A DNA stretch of 40,133 nucleotides. It comes from Flavobacterium sp. UBA6195. GTDB lineage: Bacteria > Bacteroidota > Bacteroidia > Flavobacteriales > Flavobacteriaceae. The number at the start of each line of letters is the position of its first letter. Positions within the stretch are counted from its first letter, which is position 1. Location: assembly GCF_002422095.1 (NCBI RefSeq), contig NZ_DITB01000011.1, forward strand, positions 1-40,133. The letters are read 5' to 3'. The notes under the pieces are model-generated. The model saw only the letters and a program-made list of their open reading frames with translations, did no database searches and was not told the DNA's origin. The position numbers were made by a program, and so were the translations under genes. Positions 16,800 through 24,373 of the stretch are shown here, piece after piece.

Positions 16800-18581
16800 C
16801 TAAATCGTCGAATCACCTCTTAGCATTCTATATTGTTTTCTACTTTCAGTATAATACAAACTATCTGGATGTTCTAATACTACTTTTTCGTATAATACTT
16901 TTGCTTTTTCGTTGTCTAAAAGATGTTTTCTATAAATCTCCGCCGAAAAGAATAAGGCTTCATCTTTATAAATTCCGTCTTTGTGATTGTCCAATATGTT
17001 CTGATAATATGTCAAAGCTGTATTGAAATCTCCTTTTTCTTCGTAAATTTTACCGACCTTGAATAAGGTTCCTTCTTCGATGCTTTCGCCTTTGTGTTTT
17101 TGTAAAATGGCTAAAAAGAGTTGAAGCGCTTCTTCTTTTTTATTCTGATACAATTTTAAATCGGCTGTTGAATAGGCTTGAAGTGCAACTCGTAAACTGT
17201 CTTCGGCAGAATTATCTTGAATCAGCAAAAACATTTCAATCGCATCATTTGCAATTAACAAACTCGGCGATTGTTTTAAAACTTTTACTTGTTGCAATGT
17301 CCAATCGAAATCTTTTTTATAGAAGTTGGCTTTTGCTAATTTCAGACTGGCTTCATGTGCTAAAACATCGTTTTTCAAATTATCTTCTACTTGTGCATAA
17401 TACAAGATGGCTTGATTGAATTTTTCATCATACACCATAATATCCGCCAATTCCATTTTTACTTTTGCTTGTTCTCTGATGTTTAAAGTATTGTTTAAAT
17501 AATCATTAAGCCTTTTTTTTGCAGCCTCCGAATTATTTAAATAAAATGCTTCAAATCTTGCAGTTAGTAAAACAATTTTTGTTTGATAAGGATTTTGATG
17601 ATACTTTCCTAAAACGTTATTCAAACTACTATATATATCTTGATATTCATTAGGAAGAGCATTTTCTATTCGAGATGATAAAAGAAAATCATAAGCTTCA
17701 AGATGAAGTTGCGGATCTGTTGAATTATCTATGATAAATTGAAAAATAATTTTAGCATCTTCGTGCTGATTTTCTTCTACAGCTAATTTTCCTAGAATTA
17801 TTATATTATAAATGGTTTCAGGATTTCTCTTGTAAACTGCTTTCTCTTGAATAAAGGCTTTTCCGTATTCTTTTTGCTGTACAAAAAACCAACTCAAAAA
17901 TTGGTTCCAATACACATCTTGCGATTTTTGTGTTCTAAGCAATAAGTTTTTTCGAATAGTAGCTGCAAAAGAACCATCAGAATCGTCCATTAAGTAACGG
18001 GTCAGTTGGTTTTGAACCATTGAAGTTCCGTCAGGAGTGTTGAAACCATAATCTAATAGCTTGTTCAGCATAACTTCCAAATTGCCTAATTGCCCTTGAA
18101 TCATGGCGGTTTGGTAATCAAAATTTAGATTTGGGTTTTTCTTTTGCGCGGTTTCATACGCTTTTAATGCCCAAGTTAACAATACTTTTTTCTCGAATGA
18201 ATTAGCAATTTGGTAGGCATAATTTGGCTCTTTTTCAATTTCTTGAATGGCTAATTCGTAATTTTTTTCTGCTTTATCCGTATTTTTTTGAAGTTGGTAA
18301 TTGTAACCAAGTTCAACTAATAGTAATGGTTGGTTGTATTTGTCTTTTCTTTTGGTAATGGCGTTTTCCGCTTTGTCATATTGTTGCAATTGTTGGTAAC
18401 ATTCAATTACTCTTTGGAAGAAGAAATAATTTGAAGGTTGTTTGGTCGAAATTTCCTCAAATAAAGAGAGTGCTTTCTGAAATTCGCCTTTTTCAAAATA
18501 GTCCATAGCCAACTGCTCATTCTGTGCCGAAACCCAAAACGAGGACAAAAACAAGATAAAAAAAGCTATTTTTTGCAACAT
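16800..18581 (-). CDS. Large exported TPR-repeat protein
   Basis: A 593-residue protein with a signal peptide ending in WVSAQ (about residue 19). The rest is a helical solenoid of tetratricopeptide repeats, clear at residues about 25-130 (AMDYFEKGEFQKALSLFEEI) and again at about 500-590 (GDFNTALTYYQNILDNHKDG). Such proteins hold complexes together in the periplasm; no catalytic residues are seen. The gene lies between serS and the DUF4286-rsmA-mgtE operon on the same strand, with 54 bases to the next gene. A perfect 14-base inverted repeat lies between serS and this start and may influence its expression. Confidence 0.8.
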   Translation of the reverse strand: MLQKIAFFILFLSSFWVSAQNEQLAMDYFEKGEFQKALSLFEEISTKQPSNYFFFQRVIECYQQLQQYDKAENAITKRKDKYNQPLLLVELGYNYQLQKNTDKAEKNYELAIQEIEKEPNYAYQIANSFEKKVLLTWALKAYETAQKKNPNLNFDYQTAMIQGQLGNLEVMLNKLLDYGFNTPDGTSMVQNQLTRYLMDDSDGSFAATIRKNLLLRTQKSQDVYWNQFLSWFFVQQKEYGKAFIQEKAVYKRNPETIYNIIILGKLAVEENQHEDAKIIFQFIIDNSTDPQLHLEAYDFLLSSRIENALPNEYQDIYSSLNNVLGKYHQNPYQTKIVLLTARFEAFYLNNSEAAKKRLNDYLNNTLNIREQAKVKMELADIMVYDEKFNQAILYYAQVEDNLKNDVLAHEASLKLAKANFYKKDFDWTLQQVKVLKQSPSLLIANDAIEMFLLIQDNSAEDSLRVALQAYSTADLKLYQNKKEEALQLFLAILQKHKGESIEEGTLFKVGKIYEEKGDFNTALTYYQNILDNHKDGIYKDEALFFSAEIYRKHLLDNEKAKVLYEKVVLEHPDSLYYTESRKQYRMLRGDSTI

Positions 18582-18590
18582 AATTAAAAC

Positions 18591-18640
18591 AAATAATGTA
18601 CTAAAGTAACACTTTTTAGCGTCAAATTAGTACATTATTT
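18591..18640. repeat. Perfect 14-bp inverted repeat between serS and the TPR gene
   Basis: AAATAATGTACTAA (18591-18604) and its exact reverse complement (18627-18640) are separated by 22 bases. It lies just upstream of the TPR start on the minus strand and just downstream of the serS stop. It lacks a clear terminal U-run, so it may be a terminator, an attenuator or a protein-binding site. Confidence 0.6.
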
Positions 18641-18655
18641 TATAAAGATTAACGT

Positions 18656-19927
18656 TTAGTTAATGATATCAAATCCAGTATATTTTCTTAAAACTTCAGG
18701 AACTACGATGCCTTCTGGTGTTTGGTAGTTCTCTAAAATTCCAGCTAATACTCTTGGTAAGGCTAATGAACTTCCGTTTAACGTGTGTGCCAATTGGTTT
18801 TTACCTTCTTTGTCTTTGAAACGTAATTTTAAACGATTTGCTTGGAAAGTTTCAAAATTAGAAACCGAACTAATTTCTAACCAACGCTCTTGTGCTGTTG
18901 AATACACTTCAAAATCATACGTTAAAGCAGAAGCAAAACTCATATCACCACCACATAATCTTAGAATTCTATATGGTAATTTTAGTTCTTGTAAAATTCC
19001 TTTTACGTGTTCTACCATGCCATCTAAAGCTTCGTAAGATTTGTCAGGGTGTTCAATACGAACGATTTCAACTTTGTCAAATTGGTGTAAACGATTTAGT
19101 CCACGAACGTGAGCACCATACGAACCCGCTTCACGACGGAAACATGGCGTGTATCCTGTGCAAAGAACTGGTAAATCATTTTCGTTTAACAATACATCTC
19201 TAAAGATATTCGTTACTGGAACTTCAGCTGTTGGGATTAAATACAAATCGTCAACACCTACATGGTACATTTGACCTTCTTTATCTGGTAATTGACCAGT
19301 TCCAAAACCAGAAGCTTCGTTAACCATATGAGGAACTTGGTATTCTAAGTAACCAGCATCGGTATTTTTGTCTAAGAAATAAGTGATTAAAGCACGTTGT
19401 AATTTAGCACATTTCCCTTTGTAAACTGGAAAACCTGCTCCTGTGATTTTAACACCTAATTCAAAATCAATTAAATCGTATTTTTTTGCTAATTCCCAGT
19501 GAGGTAAAGCGCCTTCGTGCAAATTAGGAATGTCGCCTTCTTGAAAAACGTTTAAGTTTTCTTCAGGTGTTTTTCCTTCTGGAACGATGTCAGCTGGTAA
19601 ATTAGGTAATTTGTATAATTCTTCTTGTAGTTTTGATGCAAAAGCATTCAATACTTCGGTTAATTCTTTGTCTTTTTCACGAAGTTGAACCGATTTTTCT
19701 TTTAAGATTTCAGCTTTTGCTTTTTCGCCACTTTTCATTAAATCTCCAATGTCTTTGGATAGCTTATTCGACTCGGATTTAATAGTATCTAATTCCACTT
19801 GAGTTGCTCTTCTTTTTTCGTCTAATGCGATAACTTCTTCAATCGCATTTTTAGCATCTAAGTTTTTCTTAGCTAATCGTTTTACTACTTCGTCTTTGTT
19901 TTCTCTAATGTACGCTATCTGTAACAT
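18656..19927 (-). CDS. serS: Seryl-tRNA synthetase
   Basis: Charges tRNA-Ser (and tRNA-Sec where present) with serine; class II synthetase, cytoplasmic dimer. Length is 423 residues, as expected. Residues about 1-110 form the long antiparallel coiled-coil arm that grips the tRNA (SNKLSKDIGDLMKSGEKAKA). The catalytic core follows with TAEVPVTN, motif 2 in CFRREAGSYG and motif 3 near NGSSLALPRVLAGILEN. The start ATG has the usual MLQIAYIRENKDEV beginning. A TAAATTTG box lies upstream. Confidence 0.97.
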   Translation of the reverse strand: MLQIAYIRENKDEVVKRLAKKNLDAKNAIEEVIALDEKRRATQVELDTIKSESNKLSKDIGDLMKSGEKAKAEILKEKSVQLREKDKELTEVLNAFASKLQEELYKLPNLPADIVPEGKTPEENLNVFQEGDIPNLHEGALPHWELAKKYDLIDFELGVKITGAGFPVYKGKCAKLQRALITYFLDKNTDAGYLEYQVPHMVNEASGFGTGQLPDKEGQMYHVGVDDLYLIPTAEVPVTNIFRDVLLNENDLPVLCTGYTPCFRREAGSYGAHVRGLNRLHQFDKVEIVRIEHPDKSYEALDGMVEHVKGILQELKLPYRILRLCGGDMSFASALTYDFEVYSTAQERWLEISSVSNFETFQANRLKLRFKDKEGKNQLAHTLNGSSLALPRVLAGILENYQTPEGIVVPEVLRKYTGFDIIN

Positions 19928-19949
19928 AATATATAGGATTTTAAAGATG

Positions 19950-19957
19950 CAAATTTA
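19950..19957 (-). promoter_or_regulatory. -7 box for serS
   Basis: Minus strand reads TAAATTTG, ending 22 bases before the serS ATG. The nearest TTG upstream is about 30 bases away, beyond the usual spacing. Confidence 0.45.
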
Positions 19958-20170
19958 AGGAATTGGATTTAGATAATACATAAAAAACAATTTCACTTAC
20001 CTGTTTTTATGAATTGATGAAATTCTTACAAAAAGCTGTGCCAAAATAAAGATATTGTTGTATATTCGCTTGATTTTTATGTAAATTGATAATTTTAAGC
20101 TTAATTCTGTTGGTTTTTAATAAAGTAAAATTACATAAAAGTTACCCCAAAAAATTTATAACCTACAAAA

Positions 20171-22102
20171 ATGAAAAAAATTACTTTAAGTTTATTACTC
20201 TTATTTGGAGTTATCGGTTTTGCCCAAACGGATAATTCTGAATTTGATAGAATGGTAGAAGCAGAGATGAAGTCTGCTTCAGCAACCATAAATTTTAGAG
20301 CCAACCCCAATACCCAAAATTATGACATTAGTTATCATGAGTTGCGATTTAGCGTAGATCCTAACAATACCACCCCATATATTAGTGGAGTAGTTACTAC
20401 AACTTTTACTGCATTAAGTGATATGAGTGTTGTGACTTTTGATATGGCAACTGCTTTAGTAGTGAGTTCAGTAACAATGAATAGTTCTAACCTTACTTTT
20501 AGTCAAAGCAATTACGAGTTGAATATTAATTTACCTACAACTTTAGTTTCGGGTAATTCTGCAACAGTTGTAATTACGTATGCAGGTTCTCCGCCTCAAG
20601 CAGAAGGGGCATTTACTAGAGGAACTCATAGTGGTACTCCAGTAATTTTTACACTTTCTGAACCCTACGGAGCAAGAGATTGGTGGCCTTGTAAACAAGA
20701 TTTGAATGATAAAGTAAATGCAATAGATGTTTATATTACTGCTCCATCTGCTTATGTTAGTGTTTCTAATGGGATAGGGGTTTCTCAAACCGTATCTGGA
20801 GCAAATAAAACGACCCATTTTCATCATAATTATCCAATTCCAGCTTATTTAATTGCTATTGCCGTAACAAACTATCAAATTTATAATCAGCAAGGAGGGT
20901 TAGGAACAGTTGCAAGTCCTTATTTTCCTATTGTGAATTATTTATATCCTGAAAGTTATGCTTCTGCAACTTCTGCAACTCAATTAGGAACTACTCCAAC
21001 AATTATAAATTTATATGAATCTTTATTGGAGCCTTATCCATTTAGAAATGAAAAATATGGACATGCTCAATTTGGTTGGGGTGGCGGAATGGAGCATACA
21101 ACGGTTTCTTTTATGGGTAGTTTCGGAAGAAGTTTAATAGCTCATGAAATGGCACATCAATGGTTTGGTAATAAAATTACATGCGGTTCTTGGAAAGACA
21201 TTTGGTTGAATGAAGGTCTTACAGAATATATGTCTGGATTAGTAGTTGAAAATTTAGACGGAGCGCCTTTATTTGTGACTTGGAAAACTAATAAAATAAA
21301 TTCTATTACATCACAAACTGCTGGATATGTATATCTTCAAGATTCTGATTTAACTAATGTAAATAGGATATTTTCGTCTAGATTAACATATGATAAAGGG
21401 TCCATGGTAACTCATATGTTGCGTTGGAAATTAGGTGATGCTGCATTTTTTCAAGCGCTAAAAAATTATTTAGCAGATTCTTCACTAGCTTATGGGTATG
21501 CGTTGACTGGAGATTTAAAATCACATTTAGAAAATGTATATGGTTCAAGTTTGACAGAGTTTTTTAACGATTGGATTTACATGCAAGGCTATCCTACATA
21601 TACCATTACGGCTCAGAATTGGGGAGCTGGTCAGGCAAAAATTACAGTAAGTCAAACACAATCGCATGCGTCAGTTTCTTTTTTTGAAATGCCTTTAGAA
21701 ATTAGACTAACAAGTGCTGAAGGTGCAAATCATGATGTAGTTGTAAACAACACAGTTAATAATCAAGAATTTGTAGTTTCGGTTCCATTTGTTGTGGCTG
21801 GAGTAACATTTGATCCAAACAAGCATATTATTTCTAAAAATAATGTTGCCACTTTGTCAAACGAATCTTTTGATTTAGACCAAACTATTTCAGTTTATCC
21901 AAATCCCGCAAATGACGAATTACACATTATGATGCCTACGACTACTCAATTAGAAAAAATAGAAATATATAATACATTGGGTCAATTATTGGCAACACAT
22001 CAAACAACAGATTTCAGAATTGACAATTTAAGTTCGGGGATACACGTGATGAAAATCACCACTTCAGAAGGTGCAATTCATAAAAATTTTATAAAAAAAT
22101 AG
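20171..22102 (+). CDS. Secreted M1-family metallopeptidase with T9SS type A sorting domain
   Basis: A 643-residue secreted zinc aminopeptidase-like enzyme. The signal peptide ends after GFAQ (about residue 19). An N-terminal beta domain is followed by the substrate-binding GGMEH (a variant of the family GxMEN). The zinc site HEMAH (325-329) is followed after 18 residues by Glu348 in WLNEGLTEY. The C-terminal 75 residues are a type A sorting domain: VYPNPANDELHI, TLGQLL, SGIHVMKITT and a basic end. The type IX system should therefore export it and attach or release it at the cell surface. The 243 bases upstream contain no other gene. Confidence 0.93.
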   Translation: MKKITLSLLLLFGVIGFAQTDNSEFDRMVEAEMKSASATINFRANPNTQNYDISYHELRFSVDPNNTTPYISGVVTTTFTALSDMSVVTFDMATALVVSSVTMNSSNLTFSQSNYELNINLPTTLVSGNSATVVITYAGSPPQAEGAFTRGTHSGTPVIFTLSEPYGARDWWPCKQDLNDKVNAIDVYITAPSAYVSVSNGIGVSQTVSGANKTTHFHHNYPIPAYLIAIAVTNYQIYNQQGGLGTVASPYFPIVNYLYPESYASATSATQLGTTPTIINLYESLLEPYPFRNEKYGHAQFGWGGGMEHTTVSFMGSFGRSLIAHEMAHQWFGNKITCGSWKDIWLNEGLTEYMSGLVVENLDGAPLFVTWKTNKINSITSQTAGYVYLQDSDLTNVNRIFSSRLTYDKGSMVTHMLRWKLGDAAFFQALKNYLADSSLAYGYALTGDLKSHLENVYGSSLTEFFNDWIYMQGYPTYTITAQNWGAGQAKITVSQTQSHASVSFFEMPLEIRLTSAEGANHDVVVNNTVNNQEFVVSVPFVVAGVTFDPNKHIISKNNVATLSNESFDLDQTISVYPNPANDELHIMMPTTTQLEKIEIYNTLGQLLATHQTTDFRIDNLSSGIHVMKITTSEGAIHKNFIKK

Positions 22103-22123
22103 TTCTAAAATAAAATAATGATG

Positions 22124-22150
22124 AAAAGTAAGGTGAAAACCTTACTTTTG
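22124..22150 (+). terminator. Hairpin terminator overlapping a promoter box for rseP
   Basis: Perfect 11-bp stem AAAAGTAAGGT / ACCTTACTTTT around a GAAA loop, directly after the peptidase gene. The right arm continues into TACTTTTG (22143-22150), which matches the TAnnTTTG box and ends 22 bases before the rseP ATG. End of one transcript and start of the next may share the same bases. Confidence 0.7.
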
Positions 22151-22172
22151 TCGTATAAATAAATGCATAAAA

Positions 22173-23504
22173 ATGATTCAAGTAGCACAAATATTATTCA
22201 TATTATCAGTTCTAGTAATTCTCCACGAATTTGGGCACTACATAACGGCTAAAATGTTCAAAGTACGAGTAGAGAAATTTTACTTGTTTATGGATGCTGG
22301 TTTTTCTTTAGTAAAAAAGAAAATAGGTGAAACAGAATGGGGAATCGGATGGTTGCCATTAGGAGGTTATGTAAAACTTTCAGGAATGATTGATGAAAGT
22401 ATGGATACTGAGCAAATGAATGCTCCGGCAGAACCTTGGGAATTCCGTTCAAAGCCAGCTTGGCAACGTTTGATTATTATGTTGGGTGGAATTATCGTGA
22501 ATGTAATCTTGGCTTGGTTGATTTTTACCATTATGTATGCAACTGTTGGACAGAAATTCATTGCTACTGAAAAAATTCAAGAAAACGGATTAGCATTTGG
22601 CGAAGTAGGTCAGAAAGCAGGATTTAGAAATGGTGATAAAATTCTTTCAGTAGATGGAAAACACCAACCAAGTTTTAACCGATTGACATTAGATGTTTTA
22701 CTTGGTGATAAAGTTGAGGTAGAACGTAATGGTCAAAAAGTAGACGTGATTTTAACCGATGAGATGAAAGGTGAAATCATTAGCAAAGAAGGAAAAGAGT
22801 TTGTTGGTCCTCGTTTTTTAGGATCAGTAGTAGATTCTGTAGTTTCAAAATCGCAAGCTGAAATCGCAGGATTAAAAAAAGGAGATAAAATAAAAGCAGT
22901 AAACGGAACATTCTTCAATTATCATGATGAATACAAAGAAAATAAAAATATTTCTAAACATAAAAACGATAGTATTTCCTTATCTATTTTAAGAGGCACT
23001 GAAGTATTAACTTTAAAAGCCAAGGTAGATAAAGAAGGGAAATTAGGGTTCTTTAATAAACCCCTAGATAAATCAGATTACGAAGTAAATAATAAAATGT
23101 CTTTTGGGCAAGCAGTCCCAGCGGCGGTTAAAGAATCTTGGGCATTATTGGTTTACAACGTAAAACAATTTAAACTAATCTTGCGTCCTAAAACAGAAGC
23201 TTACAAACATGTTCAAAGTCCAATTGGAATTGCACGTCGTTTACCAGATACCTGGGATTGGGAATTCATTTGGAATTTTACCGCTTTATTCTCAATCGGA
23301 TTGGCCTTTATGAACTTGTTACCAATACCCGGATTAGATGGAGGACACGCTTTATTTACAATAGTTGAAATGATTACGGGAAAAAAATTATCAGACAAAG
23401 CAGCAGGTTATGTTCAAACCGCTGGAATGATTATCTTGTTGACGCTAATGGCTTTAACTTTTGGAAAAGATATATACCAATTAGTGGTAGATAAACTTTT
23501 ATAA
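22173..23504 (+). CDS. rseP: RIP metalloprotease RseP (site-2 protease)
   Basis: Intramembrane zinc protease that cleaves anti-sigma factors and leftover signal peptides within the inner membrane; 443 residues. The first helix has the zinc site HEFGH (18-22). The third zinc ligand lies in the last membrane region as PGLDGGH (386-392), preceded by NLLPIP. Two PDZ-like stretches lie between, around residues 130-200 (KAGFRNGDKILSVDG) and 205-280 (IAGLKKGDKIKAVNG). About four membrane helices are visible. Which anti-sigma factor it cuts cannot be told from this window. The tRNA-Asn promoter begins shortly after its stop. Confidence 0.96.
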   Translation: MIQVAQILFILSVLVILHEFGHYITAKMFKVRVEKFYLFMDAGFSLVKKKIGETEWGIGWLPLGGYVKLSGMIDESMDTEQMNAPAEPWEFRSKPAWQRLIIMLGGIIVNVILAWLIFTIMYATVGQKFIATEKIQENGLAFGEVGQKAGFRNGDKILSVDGKHQPSFNRLTLDVLLGDKVEVERNGQKVDVILTDEMKGEIISKEGKEFVGPRFLGSVVDSVVSKSQAEIAGLKKGDKIKAVNGTFFNYHDEYKENKNISKHKNDSISLSILRGTEVLTLKAKVDKEGKLGFFNKPLDKSDYEVNNKMSFGQAVPAAVKESWALLVYNVKQFKLILRPKTEAYKHVQSPIGIARRLPDTWDWEFIWNFTALFSIGLAFMNLLPIPGLDGGHALFTIVEMITGKKLSDKAAGYVQTAGMIILLTLMALTFGKDIYQLVVDKLL

Positions 23505-23521
23505 TTTTTTCAATAAAATAA

Positions 23522-23552
23522 TTTGCGATAACAAAAAATCAGTTTATATTTG
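23522..23552 (+). promoter_or_regulatory. tRNA-Asn promoter (-33 TTTG, 19 bases, -7 TATATTTG)
   Basis: TTTG (23522-23525) and TATATTTG (23545-23552) are separated by 19 bases, a full match to the Bacteroidetes housekeeping promoter. It lies 24 bases before the first tRNA-Asn gene and is the best promoter in the window. Confidence 0.85.
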
Positions 23553-23576
23553 CACTCGCTAAAAAGATAAACACCT

Positions 23577-23650
23577 TCCTCCTTAGCTCAGTTGGTTAGA
23601 GCATCTGACTGTTAATCAGAGGGTCCTTGGTTCGAGCCCAAGAGGGGGAG
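23577..23650 (+). tRNA. tRNA-Asn (GTT), copy 1
   Basis: A complete cloverleaf of 74 bases. Acceptor TCCTCCT pairs with AGGGGGA (one T-G pair). The D stem is GCTC/GAGC, the anticodon stem TCTGA/TCAGA with loop CTGTTAA and anticodon GTT, and the T stem CTTGG/CCAAG with loop TTCGAGC. The discriminator base is G. The 3' CCA is not encoded. It is identical to copy 2. Confidence 0.97.
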
Positions 23651-23685
23651 CAACTTTTTAGCAAAACATAAACCTTTGAGGTGAT

Positions 23686-23759
23686 TCCTCCTTAGCTCAG
23701 TTGGTTAGAGCATCTGACTGTTAATCAGAGGGTCCTTGGTTCGAGCCCAAGAGGGGGAG
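23686..23759 (+). tRNA. tRNA-Asn (GTT), copy 2
   Basis: Base-for-base identical to copy 1 and separated from it by 35 bases, so both are probably cut from one transcript. A strong terminator follows within five bases. CCA is again not encoded. Confidence 0.97.
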
Positions 23760-23763
23760 CTTA

Positions 23764-23798
23764 AAAAAAAGCACTTACGATAAGTAAGTGCTTTTTTT
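23764..23798 (+). terminator. Terminator after tRNA-Asn copy 2
   Basis: Stem GCACTTAC (23771-23778), loop GATAA, stem GTAAGTGC (23784-23791), preceded by an A-run and followed by seven T residues. Confidence 0.92.
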
Positions 23799-23840
23799 GT
23801 TTAAAATCTTATTGATAAAATACTTTATCACATTTTAAAC
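23799..23840. repeat. 42-nt nested inverted repeat at the left edge of the tRNA remnant
   Basis: GTTTAAAAT (23799-23807) pairs exactly with ATTTTAAAC (23832-23840). Inside it, GATAAA (23814-23819) pairs with TTTATC (23824-23829). The final base is also the first base of tRNA homology in remnant A, so the structure marks the breakpoint. Confidence 0.55.
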
Positions 23841-23914
23841 AGTTGGTTAGAGCATCTGACTGTTAATCAGAGTCCCGATAGCTATCGGGATTGGTTCGAG
23901 CCCAAGAGGGGGAG
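23840..23914 (+). pseudogene. Broken tRNA-Asn copy A with palindromic insertion
   Basis: Matches the intact tRNA-Asn from its D-loop to the discriminator base, but the first 12 bases (5' acceptor strand and start of the D stem) are missing. The sequence between the anticodon stem and the T stem is changed: GGGTCC is replaced by a perfect 18-base palindrome, TCCCGATAGCTATCGGGA, at 23873-23890. Without an acceptor stem it cannot be a tRNA. The 3' acceptor strand and the T arm are preserved. Confidence 0.85.
23873..23890. repeat. 18-nt palindrome, copy 1 (in tRNA remnant A)
   Basis: TCCCGATAGCTATCGGGA, perfectly self-complementary. The same TCCCGAT-N4-ATCGGGA core recurs twice in remnant B (24270-24287 and 24309-24326) with different middle bases. 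Confidence 0.85.
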
Positions 23915-23960
23915 TAACAAAAAAGCAATACAATTTGTGTCGATTTTTTATTTTTGTAAA

Positions 23961-24248
23961 ATGAACAACACAGTTTACATTCTATACTCAAAAAAATTAG
24001 ATAAACATTACATTGGTTTTACTGAAAATCTTATTCAAAGATTAGAATTTCATTTAAATGATTCACAATCCAGAAAGTTTACTTATAAATCAGATGATTG
24101 GGAATTGATTTTCACTATTGAATGTGTAACTAAACATCAAGGTTTGTCGATTGAGAAGCATATAAAATCAATGAAGAGCAGAATATATATTCAAAATTTG
24201 CTTAAATATCCCGAGATGAAATTTAAATTATTAGAAAAATATAAATGA
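23961..24248 (+). CDS. Small GIY-YIG nuclease
   Basis: A 95-residue single-domain GIY-YIG endonuclease of the UPF0213/YhbQ size class. The GIY strand is VYIL (5-8), YIG is in HYIGF (16-20), Arg27 and His31 follow in the first helix, and Glu65 lies in the expected metal-binding helix. I chose the ATG at 23961 over a GTG eight codons earlier because homology begins with MNNTVYIL and the GTG lies in a decayed terminator. A TATTTTTG box at 23949-23956 ends only four bases before the ATG, so the mRNA may be nearly leaderless. The gene sits exactly between two broken tRNA-Asn copies, and its stop codon overlaps the first base pairs of remnant B. Confidence 0.9.
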   Translation: MNNTVYILYSKKLDKHYIGFTENLIQRLEFHLNDSQSRKFTYKSDDWELIFTIECVTKHQGLSIEKHIKSMKSRIYIQNLLKYPEMKFKLLEKYK

Positions 24249-24269
24249 GCATCTGACTGTTAATCAGAG

Positions 24270-24287
24270 TCCCGATGGCTATCGGGA
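24270..24287. repeat. 18-nt palindrome, copy 2 (in tRNA remnant B)
   Basis: TCCCGATGGCTATCGGGA. Seven-base arms are identical to copy 1; one middle base differs. Confidence 0.8.
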
Positions 24288-24308
24288 TTGGTTCGAGCCC
24301 ATTGCTTG

Positions 24309-24326
24309 TCCCGATTACTATCGGGA
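24309..24326. repeat. 18-nt palindrome, copy 3 (in tRNA remnant B)
   Basis: TCCCGATTACTATCGGGA. The arms are conserved and the middle differs from copies 1 and 2, which points to selection on the arms or to independent insertion. Confidence 0.8.
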
Positions 24327-24337
24327 AGGGGGAGCAA

Positions 24338-24370
24338 CAAAAAACCGATACAATTTGTATCGGTTTTTTT
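24338..24370. terminator. Bidirectional terminator after remnant B
   Basis: Stem CCGATACA, loop ATT, stem TGTATCGG, flanked by A6 and T7 tracts. It serves the plus-strand tRNA/GIY-YIG side and the minus-strand oxygenase ending at 24374. A decayed copy of the same sequence lies at 23920-23955 upstream of the GIY-YIG gene. Confidence 0.9.
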
Positions 24371-24373
24371 ATT

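Larger units (their letters stand above)
24247..24334 (+). pseudogene. Broken tRNA-Asn copy B with two palindromic insertions
   Basis: Matches tRNA-Asn from GAGCATCTG (end of the D stem) to the discriminator base. It has the same variable-region palindrome replacement as copy A, here TCCCGATGGCTATCGGGA. It also carries a second insertion between the T stem and the 3' acceptor strand, containing TCCCGATTACTATCGGGA. The shared first insertion shows that A and B descend from one already-interrupted copy. Homology begins inside the stop codon of the GIY-YIG gene. Confidence 0.85.

Noticed and set aside
23840..23914. A third working tRNA-Asn with an intron
   Set aside because: The 5' acceptor strand is missing, and the inserted palindrome lies between the anticodon and T stems rather than in the anticodon loop where known tRNA introns sit.
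23937..23960. A GTG start for the GIY-YIG gene at 23937
   Set aside because: The added residues come from decayed terminator sequence and overlap the promoter-like box; homology begins at the ATG at 23961.
23961..24248. The GIY-YIG gene as a fragment of uvrC
   Set aside because: The ORF is a complete single domain with its own start and stop and the size of stand-alone GIY-YIG proteins; no other UvrC domain is nearby.
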